Source: Caldinitratiruptor microaerophilus
GTDB lineage: Bacteria > Bacillota > Sulfobacillia > Symbiobacteriales > ZC4RG38
Assembly: GCF_025999835.1 (NCBI RefSeq)
Contig: NZ_AP025628.1
Span: 806,001-870,000, forward strand
Direction of reading: 5' to 3'
Length of the DNA stretch: 64,000 nt
Every line of letters starts with the position of its first letter. Positions within the stretch are counted from its first letter, which is position 1. Both the position numbers and the translations under genes were made by a program. The notes under the pieces are model-generated. The model had not been told where the DNA came from and ran no database searches. It saw nothing but the letters and a program-made list of their open reading frames with translations. This document shows, piece after piece, positions 57,460-64,000 of this stretch.

Positions 57460-58359
57460 CTACCGGTCAATCCCGGTCCGGTTGAGGGCTCGGGGAAGAG
57501 GGATCGGCACCCTGCCGGCGAGCGCCTGGCGGCCCAGGTCGGTGATGGCGTACCCCATGGCCCACACGGGCCGCCCTCCGGGTGAGAGCCCGCGGTGCGC
57601 TGCGGGGACGACCTGGATCATCCCGGCCCGGTAGAGCCGTGCCAGGGCCTCGGCTGCCTCCGCGCGGGTCAGACCCGAGTGCCCATGCAGGAAGGTGGCC
57701 GCCCGGAGAGTAGCCCCTGCGGGTGCGGCGGCGAGTTCCCGGAGGATCACCAAGGCGACGTCCTTCGCCGGCGGCTCGTGGTCGATGAGCTGCCCGCCCC
57801 TCCGCGCGGCCATGTCCTCCACGAGGGCCCGCATCTCCTCTGCCGCGGTAGCGGGGCCCACCACGGATCGGAGGCGGCCGTACTGGTCTCGGAGGGCAGC
57901 AGCCGTCCGGTCGGCATCCTGGTCCGACGGGAACAGGTAGGTCCACGTCTCCCGATTCGCTCCGCGCCCGGCGAGGACGTGTAACCTGGCCCGGTACGGC
58001 TCCGCGTCGAAGAGCTGCGGGGTCTGGACGTAACGGGACGCGGCGTTCCGCACCCATCGGGCCAGCGCGGCGGCAGAGCGAAGGTGAGCCTGGGCGCGGG
58101 CGGTCTCGCCGGCTTCTGCCGCCCGGTAGGCGTTCGAGAGGAGGTCGATGACGGCGGTTTGAAAGGCAGCGTTCTCTGCGAAGGCGCCGAGGTGCCGTAG
58201 GGCGGACTCCACGTCGCGCCGCGAAGCATGGGCGCCGTCGAGCCAGTAGCGGAAGCCGACCGCCTGGCCTGTCGCCAGGACTTGTTCAGCGCGTCCCAGG
58301 CACGTGAGGTATTCACCCAGTGCGCGGTCGAGGTCGGGGTCAGGCCATACGGTTGCCAC
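57460..58359 (-). CDS. unrecognised element protein with C-terminal winged-helix-like region
   Basis: This is a 299-residue protein of unknown family. The N-terminal 150 residues are helical (YLTCLGRAEQVLATGQAVGF, AIDLL-like stretches, AHLRSAAALARWVRNAASRY). Residues 200-285 (DVALVILRELAAAPAGATLR, SGLTRAEAAEALARLYRAGM, GYAITDLGRQAL) look like a winged helix. GTG 58359 lies after GGGGAGGAA and the gene follows the ArdC-like gene directly, suggesting a pair. A DNA-binding accessory role for the element is possible. Confidence 0.6.
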   Translation of the reverse strand: MATVWPDPDLDRALGEYLTCLGRAEQVLATGQAVGFRYWLDGAHASRRDVESALRHLGAFAENAAFQTAVIDLLSNAYRAAEAGETARAQAHLRSAAALARWVRNAASRYVQTPQLFDAEPYRARLHVLAGRGANRETWTYLFPSDQDADRTAAALRDQYGRLRSVVGPATAAEEMRALVEDMAARRGGQLIDHEPPAKDVALVILRELAAAPAGATLRAATFLHGHSGLTRAEAAEALARLYRAGMIQVVPAAHRGLSPGGRPVWAMGYAITDLGRQALAGRVPIPLPRALNRTGIDR

Positions 58360-58373
58360 GGTGATTCCTCCCC

Positions 58374-59303
58374 TCAACGTTCAGGGCCGCCGAAGTCGGC
58401 GGCCCGTTCACGATCAAGTCCAAGCGCTCGGCTGATCACCTGCACCGCCCGGTGGATGCGGGGCAGCGCCTCCTTGACTTGCTGCGGCGTAACCCCCCTC
58501 GGCGAGAGGTAGGCCCACGCCTCGCGCCCGAAGTCGTAGCCCATGACGGCCGCCACGGCGCAGGCGGTGGCGTCGGCCTCCAGCTCCCGGATGGCCTCCG
58601 CCCTGGGGATCTCCCCGGCGTCCGGGGCCTTGCGGTTGTGCAGGATCTCGTGGGCCCACTCGTGGAGGAGCACCCGGAGGTGCATCCCGCCCTCCAGACC
58701 GGGACGGATGCGGATGCGACCGCCGGCGCTGTAGCCGTACACGCCCGCCTGGTGGATGGGTGCATGCTCGAGGACGATCCCGCTCCTGCGGATCGCCAGC
58801 TCGGTGGCCGCGACGTCGGCGGGCCGCACCTGGCTCGTCACGAGCATGGGGGACCTCGGGAGGGGCTGGCCGTCCGTCTGCGACACGTCGAAGACGTAGC
58901 CCACGCCGAACCGGACGGCCTGGGCCCGCTCCTCCCCGGGCGGTGCCAGGAGGGTGTCGCGCTCGGTGTCGTCCTTCTGCTGCTCCTGGAGCGCCTGGAG
59001 GGGGTCGACCCGCTTCAGCGGCGGAACCCCCAGGGGGACGAGGATGGCGATGCCCTTCTCACCCTTCTTCACGTGCCGCCCGAGCTTCTTCCAGGCGTTG
59101 AACCCGGCGACGAGGGTAGCGTCGGGGCGCTGGGTGAAGATGAGGATCTGGTTTCCAAGGCTGTAGCGATGGAAGTGACGCAGGAAGGCGGCGTAGCGGT
59201 ACACGGCGTCGGGGACGCCGGAGGCGATGTCGGCGGCCAGGCGGTCGAGGGCCGCCACGGCGATTGCTCGAGCGTCTTGGGCCTTTTCGGAAAGCGCTGG
59301 CAT
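58374..59303 (-). CDS. ArdC-like antirestriction/zincin protein
   Basis: This is a 309-residue protein. The N-terminal part has FHRYSLGNQILIFTQRPDAT and GFNAWKKLGRHVKKGEKGI, the ssDNA-binding ArdC_N signature. The C-terminal zinc metallopeptidase-like part has HEWAHEI (HExxH, 214-218) and RELEADATA with the distal Glu ligand. Such proteins are carried by plasmids and integrative elements and protect incoming DNA. ATG 59303 follows AGAGGTGG. Its presence supports horizontal movement of this element. Confidence 0.88.
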   Translation of the reverse strand: MPALSEKAQDARAIAVAALDRLAADIASGVPDAVYRYAAFLRHFHRYSLGNQILIFTQRPDATLVAGFNAWKKLGRHVKKGEKGIAILVPLGVPPLKRVDPLQALQEQQKDDTERDTLLAPPGEERAQAVRFGVGYVFDVSQTDGQPLPRSPMLVTSQVRPADVAATELAIRRSGIVLEHAPIHQAGVYGYSAGGRIRIRPGLEGGMHLRVLLHEWAHEILHNRKAPDAGEIPRAEAIRELEADATACAVAAVMGYDFGREAWAYLSPRGVTPQQVKEALPRIHRAVQVISRALGLDRERAADFGGPER

Positions 59304-59333
59304 AGGTCCACCTCTTGTGAAGCGCAAAGAAGA

Positions 59334-59362
59334 AGCCCCGCCGGCCCGGTGCGGGCGGGGCT
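59334..59362 (-). terminator. intrinsic terminator of the MNT/HEPN operon
   Basis: AGCCCCGCC (59334-59342) and GGCGGGGCT (59354-59362) form a 9-bp stem; on the minus strand the stem is followed by TCTTCTTTG. It lies 40 bp after the HEPN stop and just before the ArdC-like gene. Confidence 0.8.
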
Positions 59363-59402
59363 CAGGAGATACTTTTCGGCGGATCCGGACTGTCACACGT
59401 TC

Positions 59403-59831
59403 TTACGGAGTAAGGTCGGGGCCTTTTGACTCTGGCAAGAGTTGCTTGAAGCGTTGCGCGATCACGGCGAGAAAGGTCCGTGCGGCTTCCACCTGGCGTT
59501 GGGCGTCTCCCGAGGGGATAGGGGCACTCGGGTCATAGTCGGCGGCGTGTCGGAGTTCCTCTGCGTCAATCAGCGAGCGGTGAAGGTGCCGGGGAATAAG
59601 TTGAGGAGCTGCGAGCAGGCGGCCGAACTCGCTGATGACCGCTGCATGCTTGTGGAAGGGCCCGGCGCCGAGGAGCCACAAAGCCGCTGAGGCAGCGTGA
59701 AACATGGCGTAATAGGCGCGGTTGGCGGCACTTCTCGTCTTGCCGTGATCCAGGAGGATTTCGGCGGCGGACAGACTTTCCTGCGCCAAGAGCCACTCCT
59801 GCCTTGCGTTCAGCTTGTTGGGTTCGGCCAC
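59403..59831 (-). CDS. HEPN-domain protein (toxin-like partner)
   Basis: This is a 142-residue HEPN protein. EWLLAQESLSAAEILLDHGK and RSAANRAYYAMFHAASAALW form the four-helix bundle core; NRAYYAMFHA is the region that in related proteins binds the nucleotidyltransferase or RNA. The canonical Rx4-6H RNase motif is represented only by R-x-HLHRSL-like residues, so nuclease activity is uncertain. It overlaps the MNT gene by 22 bp. GTG 59831 is the start. Confidence 0.85.
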   Translation of the reverse strand: MAEPNKLNARQEWLLAQESLSAAEILLDHGKTRSAANRAYYAMFHAASAALWLLGAGPFHKHAAVISEFGRLLAAPQLIPRHLHRSLIDAEELRHAADYDPSAPIPSGDAQRQVEAARTFLAVIAQRFKQLLPESKGPDLTP

Positions 59832-60151
59832 AAGACGATCCCCTCTCGGGCAATGCTCTGGGTGATCGGTGCTTGGGTGGCTTCAAGGCGCCGCCAGGCA
59901 GATGCCGTTCGGATCAGGGGTGCGAGTACGACTGAATACTTGAGACTGACGTCGGCGGCGACGTCGATCACCTGCTCTCTCGTGGAGCCGTTGCCTTCGA
60001 CCACGACCAGCACGTCGATGTCGGAATCAGGGCCGGCTTCGCCGCGGGCATATGAGCCGAAGAGTAAGACCCGCTTCAAGGCGGGGCCAAGGGCGCGGAC
60101 GAGGGAGGTGGTAAACTCCTTGAGGATGGGTTCGATATCACGGTGGTTCAT
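59810..60151 (-). CDS. minimal nucleotidyltransferase (MNT)
   Basis: This is a 113-residue MNT protein. VLLFGSYARGEAGPDSDIDV carries the GS motif and the two metal-binding Asp residues of the polymerase-beta fold. In MNT/HEPN pairs the MNT protein usually adenylylates and neutralises the HEPN partner. ATG 60151 follows GGGAGGTGGG. It is upstream of HEPN, as in the typical order. Confidence 0.9.
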   Translation of the reverse strand: MNHRDIEPILKEFTTSLVRALGPALKRVLLFGSYARGEAGPDSDIDVLVVVEGNGSTREQVIDVAADVSLKYSVVLAPLIRTASAWRRLEATQAPITQSIAREGIVLWPNPTS

Positions 60152-60177
60152 GTTGAGCCCACCTCCCGGTGTCGGGG

Positions 60178-60354
60178 TTACGCCCTCTGAAGTACGTTAT
60201 CGAATACGAAGATGTTTCGGTCCAGGAAAGCGCCCGGGTTTTCCACGATCTGGATGGCCCGGATGCTCAGCTCGGGCGGGTAGAACCAGGGCTCAGGCAG
60301 GTAGTACGAGTCGCGGTAGACCCACGATAGAACGAGGACCCGGTCGGTCAGCAA
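60178..60354 (-). CDS. possible small protein or C-terminal gene fragment
   Basis: This is a 58-residue frame from TTG 60354: MLTDRVLVLSWVYRDSYYLP, PEPWFYPPELSIRAIQIVEN, PGAFLDRNIFVFDNVLQRA. The composition is protein-like with many aromatic residues, and the frame extends upstream without a start codon. It may be the 3' remnant of a gene or a small gene using a rare start. It lies between the AbiEii-like gene and the MNT gene with no family match. Confidence 0.4.
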   Translation of the reverse strand: MLTDRVLVLSWVYRDSYYLPEPWFYPPELSIRAIQIVENPGAFLDRNIFVFDNVLQRA

Positions 60355-60379
60355 GCCGATGCGGTCCTGAGGATGAGGA

Positions 60380-61006
60380 TTAGCGATCCAGCCACTCGGT
60401 CTGTGATCTAAGGTTACGTACGTAGAGACGTACCTGGTCTTGAAAGTAGGATTTGATCTTAGGCCAAGTAATGCTCGGGTCGATGAGGCGTGGCATGGGT
60501 TCGCGTTCGGCGTCTTCGAAGTACTGAAGGCTGCGGAGCAAATGCGCGAGAGAATATCTGCCCGTGAACTTGCGGGGCAGGCTGTCGAGGGCTTGAGCTA
60601 AGGGCCAGACTCGGGTCGAAATGACGTACAAGTCGACAAAATCCTTTCTGGCCCCCCGGTGAGAGATTGACGCAATTTTCATGAGCGAAATGTCGTGCAG
60701 GCTTGCCAGGGTGAGGCCCTGATAGTCGACAGTAGGGGCGATCAGCGGGTAGTCGTAGTGGAAGAACGACAAGCGCACCTGATTCAGGAGCACGTGAAGA
60801 GTGCCCGGCGCGGTATCGAGCACCTGCATGTTGCCCAGCCGCGCCAATTGCCCTTGCCAGCGTTCCGGATCGAACGCGTGTGGCGAGAAGAAGTCGAGAT
60901 CCACCGACTCCCGGTGGCCCAGTTGAAGCGCGGCCGCGGTGCCACCCGCGAGGTAAAATCCCGCCTGCGACGCTGGGGGGCCGACGACGGGTAGAAGGAG
61001 CCTCAC
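60380..61006 (-). CDS. AbiEii/AbiGii-type nucleotidyltransferase toxin-like protein
   Basis: This is a 208-residue protein from GTG 61006, 4 bp after the previous stop. FYLAGGTAAALQLGHRESVDLDFFSPHAF is the AbiEii nucleotidyltransferase core (shown here as two parts: the GGTA loop and the DLDFF metal site). SLHDISLMKIASISHRGARK and KDFVDLYVI are further family motifs. A longer start at 61087 would overlap the upstream gene by 77 bp. AbiEii toxins transfer nucleotides to tRNA or other targets. The partner here is a DUF6922 protein in place of the usual AbiEi. Confidence 0.88.
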   Translation of the reverse strand: MRLLLPVVGPPASQAGFYLAGGTAAALQLGHRESVDLDFFSPHAFDPERWQGQLARLGNMQVLDTAPGTLHVLLNQVRLSFFHYDYPLIAPTVDYQGLTLASLHDISLMKIASISHRGARKDFVDLYVISTRVWPLAQALDSLPRKFTGRYSLAHLLRSLQYFEDAEREPMPRLIDPSITWPKIKSYFQDQVRLYVRNLRSQTEWLDR

Positions 61007-61010
61007 GGGT

Positions 61011-61319
61011 TCAGGAACTGCCTGGGGAAACACCTGTCCAATCCGCCTCCGCCCCGAGTGACCGCACCTCATCGGGCGGTATGTCATAGATGAGCGCCCA
61101 AAAGCTGGCTGCCTTCCGGGTCAGGCGTCTCGAATTCCGGACCACCGCGACGATCGCCTCGTCCGTGAAGGTCCGCCACATCCACTGGATGGCCGGAATA
61201 TCCCCATAGTTTAGGATGCGTTCGATCACAAACGCTTCATGGCCGGGACCGAGGGAGGCAAGGTTGACGTCCCAGAACAGGGGTGCCAGGAAATCCGGCA
61301 CGGGCCGTTCGAGGCCCAT
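61011..61319 (-). CDS. DUF6922-family partner of the AbiEii-like protein
   Basis: This is a 102-residue protein. PLFWDVNLASLGPGHEAFVI, ERILNYGDIPAIQWMWRTF and RLTRKAASFWALIYDIPPDE match the DUF6922 pattern as I know it. Genes of this family often precede AbiEii-type nucleotidyltransferases, so an antitoxin role is likely by association. ATG 61319 follows AAGGAGGCG by 9 bp. Confidence 0.8.
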   Translation of the reverse strand: MGLERPVPDFLAPLFWDVNLASLGPGHEAFVIERILNYGDIPAIQWMWRTFTDEAIVAVVRNSRRLTRKAASFWALIYDIPPDEVRSLGAEADWTGVSPGSS

Positions 61320-61324
61320 GGTAC

Positions 61325-61366
61325 CGGCGCCTCCTTTCCGATGAGTGGCGGCAGTTTTGGCGTGAC
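61325..61366 (-). pseudogene. hicA 5'-end remnant
   Basis: Downstream of hicB the minus strand reads VTPKLPPLIGKEA before running into the DUF6922 start region. HicA toxins typically begin (M)xPKLPPLSGKEVI. The remaining 50 or so codons, including the catalytic His, are absent, and the first codon is GTC. The toxin has therefore probably been lost by a deletion that placed the DUF6922/AbiEii pair here. Confidence 0.45.
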
Positions 61367-61427
61367 TTCCCTTCTGGCCCCAGTGCCCACGGTGCCTCGA
61401 AGCCGGACAGGACGGAGAGCGACATGC

Positions 61428-61649
61428 TCATGAAGAACCCGCACTGCCGGTGGGAAGATCAACGTCGATCGGAGCGATGAGCGGGGAAGGGCTTGCGGCG
61501 CCGAGGGCGTCCTCCAAGTATAGCTCCAGGGCCTCTCTGAGGTTGGAGAGGGCCTGTTCGACAGTGTGGCCTTGACTCGTCACCTCGACTTCGAGACACC
61601 GGGCGACATACCAACTGCCTTCCCGAGTGACCGCAGCTGTCAGGTGCAT
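61428..61649 (-). CDS. hicB: HicB-family antitoxin-like protein
   Basis: This is a 73-residue HicB-type protein. MHLTAAVTREGSWYVARCLE, then VEVTSQGHTVEQALSNLREA and LELYLED, form the partial RNase-H fold of HicB antitoxins (short form without a separate DNA-binding domain). ATG 61649 follows GGAGGAGTTCCC. A hicA gene is expected alongside; only a short remnant is found downstream. Confidence 0.85.
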   Translation of the reverse strand: MHLTAAVTREGSWYVARCLEVEVTSQGHTVEQALSNLREALELYLEDALGAASPSPLIAPIDVDLPTGSAGSS

Positions 61650-61789
61650 GGGAACTCCTCCCGACACGAACTGGGTGCATCCGAGACGGGAGAGAAGTAC
61701 AAGGGCAACCGGCCATGAGCAGGGCATCGCCCTTAATTCTGAGTGTACCACGGCCCAGTCGATCCAAAAGGATCTCCTTCTGGAACGCA

Positions 61790-62443
61790 TCAGGGGCTGC
61801 CGGAGGGAAGCGCCTTGGCGGCCCCGTCCGAGGCACCCCCGTTTTGGAACACCCGCTCCGCGGTCAGGAGACGGTGGACGGTCGCCACCCCCACCCCGAG
61901 TCGGCGGGCAGCGGCGCGGTACCCGATCTCGCCGGCGAGCAGCTAGTCCCGGACTGCCGCCCATCGCTGTTCGAAGCCCGGATGGTGCACGACCGACGGC
62001 CGGCCGATGTGCTTTCCCTGCCGGCGTGCTCGGTTCGTGCCGGCCCGCACGCGTTCCGAGATGAGCTCGAGCTCGAACTGCGCCAGTGAGGCGAGGAGGT
62101 TCAAGAGGAGACGCCCGAGGGCCGTGCGGGTGTCGAACCCCTCCCGCACAGACTGGAAGCCCACGCCGATCTTCTCCCACGCGTCGAAGGTGTCGTACAT
62201 GTGCTTGACGGACCGGAAGGCCCGGTCCAGCTTGAACACCAGCACCAGGCTGGAGCGTCGCCGGGCCGCGTCGTCCAGGAGGCGGCGCCAGGCCACCCGG
62301 TGCGCCAGGTCGTTTGCCGACGCCTGGTCAACGTATTCGAAGTACACGTCCCATCTCTGGCTACGGGTGTAGTCACGCGGAGCAACGAGTTGCGTCTCGA
62401 GGTTCTGGTCTCGGTCATGGGTAGAGACCCTGGCGTACAGCAC
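61790..62443 (-). pseudogene. Hin/Tn3-type resolvase with in-frame amber codon
   Basis: The catalytic domain (VVLYARVSTHDRDQNLETQL, FKLDRAFRS, SLAQFELELISERVRAG, RQGKHIGRPS) is intact up to TAG at 61943-61945. After the stop the same frame continues with LLAGEIGYRAAARRLGVGVA then TVHRLL, a Hin-type helix-turn-helix, ending at TGA 61790-61792. One base change thus separates catalysis from DNA binding. The likely start is GTG 62443; the longer frame overlaps the promoter. It is a small serine recombinase, separate from SpoIVCA. Confidence 0.85.
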
Positions 62444-62525
62444 TACCTTACAGGCAACCCTTTCCAGAACAGGCTGTCGGGCGACTAACGGCCCGCTGCC
62501 GATGGTGTGTTCGAGATGGTATACT

Positions 62526-62548
62526 ATTCCTGAACACACGTGTCAGGA
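62526..62548 (-). promoter_or_regulatory. inverted repeat in the resolvase promoter
   Basis: TTCCTGA (62526-62532) and TCAGGAA (62542-62548) flank an ACGTG-containing centre. On the minus strand TTCCTG and TAGTAT are separated by 17 bp, so the repeat covers the -35 and spacer. It could be a res site or an operator. Confidence 0.45.
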
Positions 62549-62967
62549 ACGGGCGATCGGTATAGCCGGACCCGGTGACCCTTGTGAAGCCCCAGTAGCG
62601 TTGCCCCACAGAAGGGGCATGGGAAGACCGCCTTGGCAGCATTGCTTGGCAGCATTGATTCATTAGCCCGATGCGTTTCGCTGCCCCCGGTGCGGGTATA
62701 GCTGTCGCATCGTTTCCACAGGTGGCCTCTCGTTTGGCACGACGCACCAGGAAGAGTGGTGCTACCGGCTCAACCGGCATCGGGAGCGCGGTGGGTGACG
62801 TTGCCGTAGGTCATTTCGTCCCCTTGGTCGCTCACGAGAGGTTGTGTTTCCAAAGTATAGAGACGGCCTGACGCAACCGGAGGGCCGCATGCCACTCAGT
62901 TTGTACGGAAAGGAGGAAGCGGCGCCCCTCCCGACTCGAAGACGGGCTTCCGGTGCCGCGGGTCTGA
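62540..62967. other. gap between resolvase and ParB-like gene
   Basis: This 428-bp stretch holds the resolvase promoter at its left end and a zinc-ribbon fragment (62670-62798). Nothing else could be recognised. GC content falls from here to the window edge. Confidence 0.5.
62670..62798 (+). pseudogene. zinc-ribbon fragment without start codon
   Basis: The frame reads DAFRCPRCGYSCRIVSTGGL, then SFGTTHQEEWCYRLNRHRER to TGA 62796. A CPRCGYSC knuckle is clear, but there is a stop just upstream and no in-frame ATG, GTG or TTG near the 5' end. It is probably the remnant of a zinc-ribbon protein, such as a transposase N-terminus; the family is not certain. Confidence 0.4.
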
Positions 62968-64000
62968 ATGAGCAGAGATCACTTTTATCGCGTGACAGTG
63001 CCAGTACTTGAATTATTGCTCGACACAGCAAATCCGAGGATCCGGAACGGACTGGATCAGAAGGACTGTATCGCGAAACTCCTCAGGCGGCCACGGACAT
63101 TTATGAACTTGCTCCGCGATATCGCCGAGCGTGGCCTGACCCCTGAGCCCATCATCGTATCCCGCAATACTGCCGAAAAATGGGTGGTACGGGATGGCAA
63201 CCGGCGTGTCGCGGCGCTCCAGTTGCTTAACGACCCCGACCTCTGCCCAGCCCCTGCTCTCAAGAAGGAAATTGAAAACCTTGCCACAGAATATGCAGCC
63301 AGGATCCCGGATTCCATTGAGTGCCTCGCATGCGATGATGAGGAAGTTATCCTCAGATACCTCGAGCTGAAACATACTGGAGAGAATGAGGGGGTTGGGC
63401 AAGAGCGCTGGGATTCCCTACAACAAGCAGTCTTTAACTTTACGCATAACCGCCCAGACCAGAACAAGCGGGCAGTCCAACTGGTGCTTTGGGCCGAGCA
63501 GCAGGGCATCCGCGTTGATAACGACTTCCCACTTACAACTCTGAACCGCATACTGAAGCGAGAAACATTGGAGATGCTGGGATTCCAGGTGGTCAATGAT
63601 AGTCTCGTTCCCATCCTTGACACCGAAAGCGCCCGGCGTCTGGTCGAAACTGTTTTGCACGACCTCGCAACGGGAAGAGTGAAGGTACAGGACGTCTTTG
63701 AGCCGAGTCAACAAATCGATTACGTCAGGCGGGTTCGCACAGAAGTCGGTCCGCCCTTATCAGAAACACAGAGTATTGAACCCGCGCAGCACGCGACGTC
63801 CGAAACGGAGATGACCCCTACGGGGGCGGGCGCTCAGCCAAACCATCCCGGCAGCGCCACACGTACCGAGGGTACCCCAGCAGGTGACCAACAAGTAACT
63901 GCCAGGAGAGTCCGAGTTCCGAAGCCGTCCTGGGAAAGGCGCCGTCTTTTTCCAAGGAACAGTCCGGGTTTCAACGTTCCTTCTGACAAGACAAAGGTGC
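62968..64000 (+). CDS. ParB/Srx-type nuclease-fold protein, 3' end outside window
   Basis: At least 344 residues are present. RVTVPVLELLLDTANPRIRN and VVRDGNRRVAALQLLNDPDL form the ParB/sulfiredoxin fold with the DGNRRVAAL loop. A helical middle follows (RWDSLQQAVFNFTHNRPDQN) and then a Ser/Thr/Pro-rich linker near the edge. ATG 62968 is the best start; GTG 62992 and 62998 are alternatives. GC is visibly lower (near 52-55% by eye) than the rest of the window and codon use differs, so it was acquired separately. Such proteins occur in plasmid partition and in phage-defence islands. Confidence 0.75.
   Translation, partial: MSRDHFYRVTVPVLELLLDTANPRIRNGLDQKDCIAKLLRRPRTFMNLLRDIAERGLTPEPIIVSRNTAEKWVVRDGNRRVAALQLLNDPDLCPAPALKKEIENLATEYAARIPDSIECLACDDEEVILRYLELKHTGENEGVGQERWDSLQQAVFNFTHNRPDQNKRAVQLVLWAEQQGIRVDNDFPLTTLNRILKRETLEMLGFQVVNDSLVPILDTESARRLVETVLHDLATGRVKVQDVFEPSQQIDYVRRVRTEVGPPLSETQSIEPAQHATSETEMTPTGAGAQPNHPGSATRTEGTPAGDQQVTARRVRVPKPSWERRRLFPRNSPGFNVPSDKTKV

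Larger units (their letters stand above)
54762..64000. mobile_element. sigK-intervening (skin-like) element, right end outside window
   Basis: The element begins inside sigK and runs at least 9.2 kb to the window edge. It contains a SpoIVCA-like recombinase near its sigK-side end, then toxin-antitoxin-type and anti-restriction genes, a small resolvase remnant and low-GC DNA at the right. No capsid or tail genes are seen in this part. The known biology is that such elements are excised from the mother-cell chromosome during sporulation to rebuild sigK. The matching 3' half of sigK should occur beyond 64000. Confidence 0.88.

Noticed and set aside
59697-60383. A 228-codon plus-strand frame opposite the MNT gene
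   Set aside because: The minus strand encodes the MNT and HEPN proteins with clear motifs; the plus frame is Ser/Arg-rich and without domains.
61428-62180. A 250-codon minus-strand frame ending as HicB
   Set aside because: Only the last 73 codons, from the ATG at 61649 with GGAGGAG before it, match HicB; the upstream part overlaps the resolvase in another frame and is Arg/Pro-rich.
63013-63714. Minus-strand frames opposite the ParB-like gene
   Set aside because: The plus-strand frame is continuous for over 1 kb with the DGNRRVAAL motif, so the opposing frames are shadows.

Overview
This 64 kb window is very GC-rich (estimated near 70%), uses many GTG and TTG starts, and carries endospore genes (pro-sigma-K, a SleB-type cortex-lytic enzyme) beside Firmicute-type PTS, Bmp/Nup and S-layer-homology genes. 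This points to a high-GC, spore-forming Bacillota lineage of the Symbiobacterium/Caldinitratiruptor kind. That placement is an inference from gene content and composition. No rRNA, tRNA or CRISPR array was seen.

Region 1 (0.6-11.8 kb) is an amino-sugar operon. A NagR/DasR-type regulator follows two operator palindromes, one almost identical to the Streptomyces dre site. Then come a HAD phosphatase, a mannose-family PTS permease (IIC, IID, IIA, IIB), a neutral-ceramidase-like hydrolase, NagA, two paralogous SIS proteins, NagB, HPr and Enzyme I. One transcript could therefore encode both sugar-specific and general PTS parts plus the route to fructose-6-phosphate.

Region 2 (12.5-29 kb) looks like a surface-glycosylation locus. 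It has a nucleotidylyltransferase, a methyltransferase, a glycosyltransferase-methyltransferase fusion, five consecutive glycosyltransferase-TPR paralogues with overlapping or abutting ends, and candidate acceptor or structural proteins. One of these carries ten 12-residue repeats; two share a C-terminal domain (DUF6385-like). Several start regions carry CATAnnnT boxes like the sigma-K -10 element, so I infer a link to the spore surface.

Region 3 (29-44.6 kb) is mostly metabolic: a DNA methyltransferase, CutA, a DUF72 protein, a MntA/HepT fusion remnant, lutR-lutABC with a GGTnnnACC operator, SleB, a Bmp-type nucleoside ABC transporter divergent from deoC, and a two-gene MaoC-like dehydratase. 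Region 4 (44.6-54.2 kb) holds an XRE regulator, an exopolysaccharide set (PHP phosphatase, SLH protein, Wzz, BY-kinase, O-antigen-ligase-like protein), an RCKP zinc-ribbon protein, and an SbtA-like bicarbonate transporter with a winged-helix regulator.

Region 5 (54.4-64 kb, running off the window) is the main find. The sigK gene is intact up to the codons for CIEN and is then interrupted at the position where the Bacillus subtilis skin element splits spoIVCB from spoIIIC. An inverted repeat surrounds the break and a SpoIVCA-like large serine recombinase lies just inside. The inserted DNA, at least 9.2 kb, carries VapBC, an ArdC-like protein, a HEPN/MNT pair, an AbiEii/DUF6922 pair, HicB with a hicA remnant, a resolvase interrupted by an in-frame amber codon, and a lower-GC ParB-like gene. 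The missing 3' half of sigK should lie beyond the right edge.
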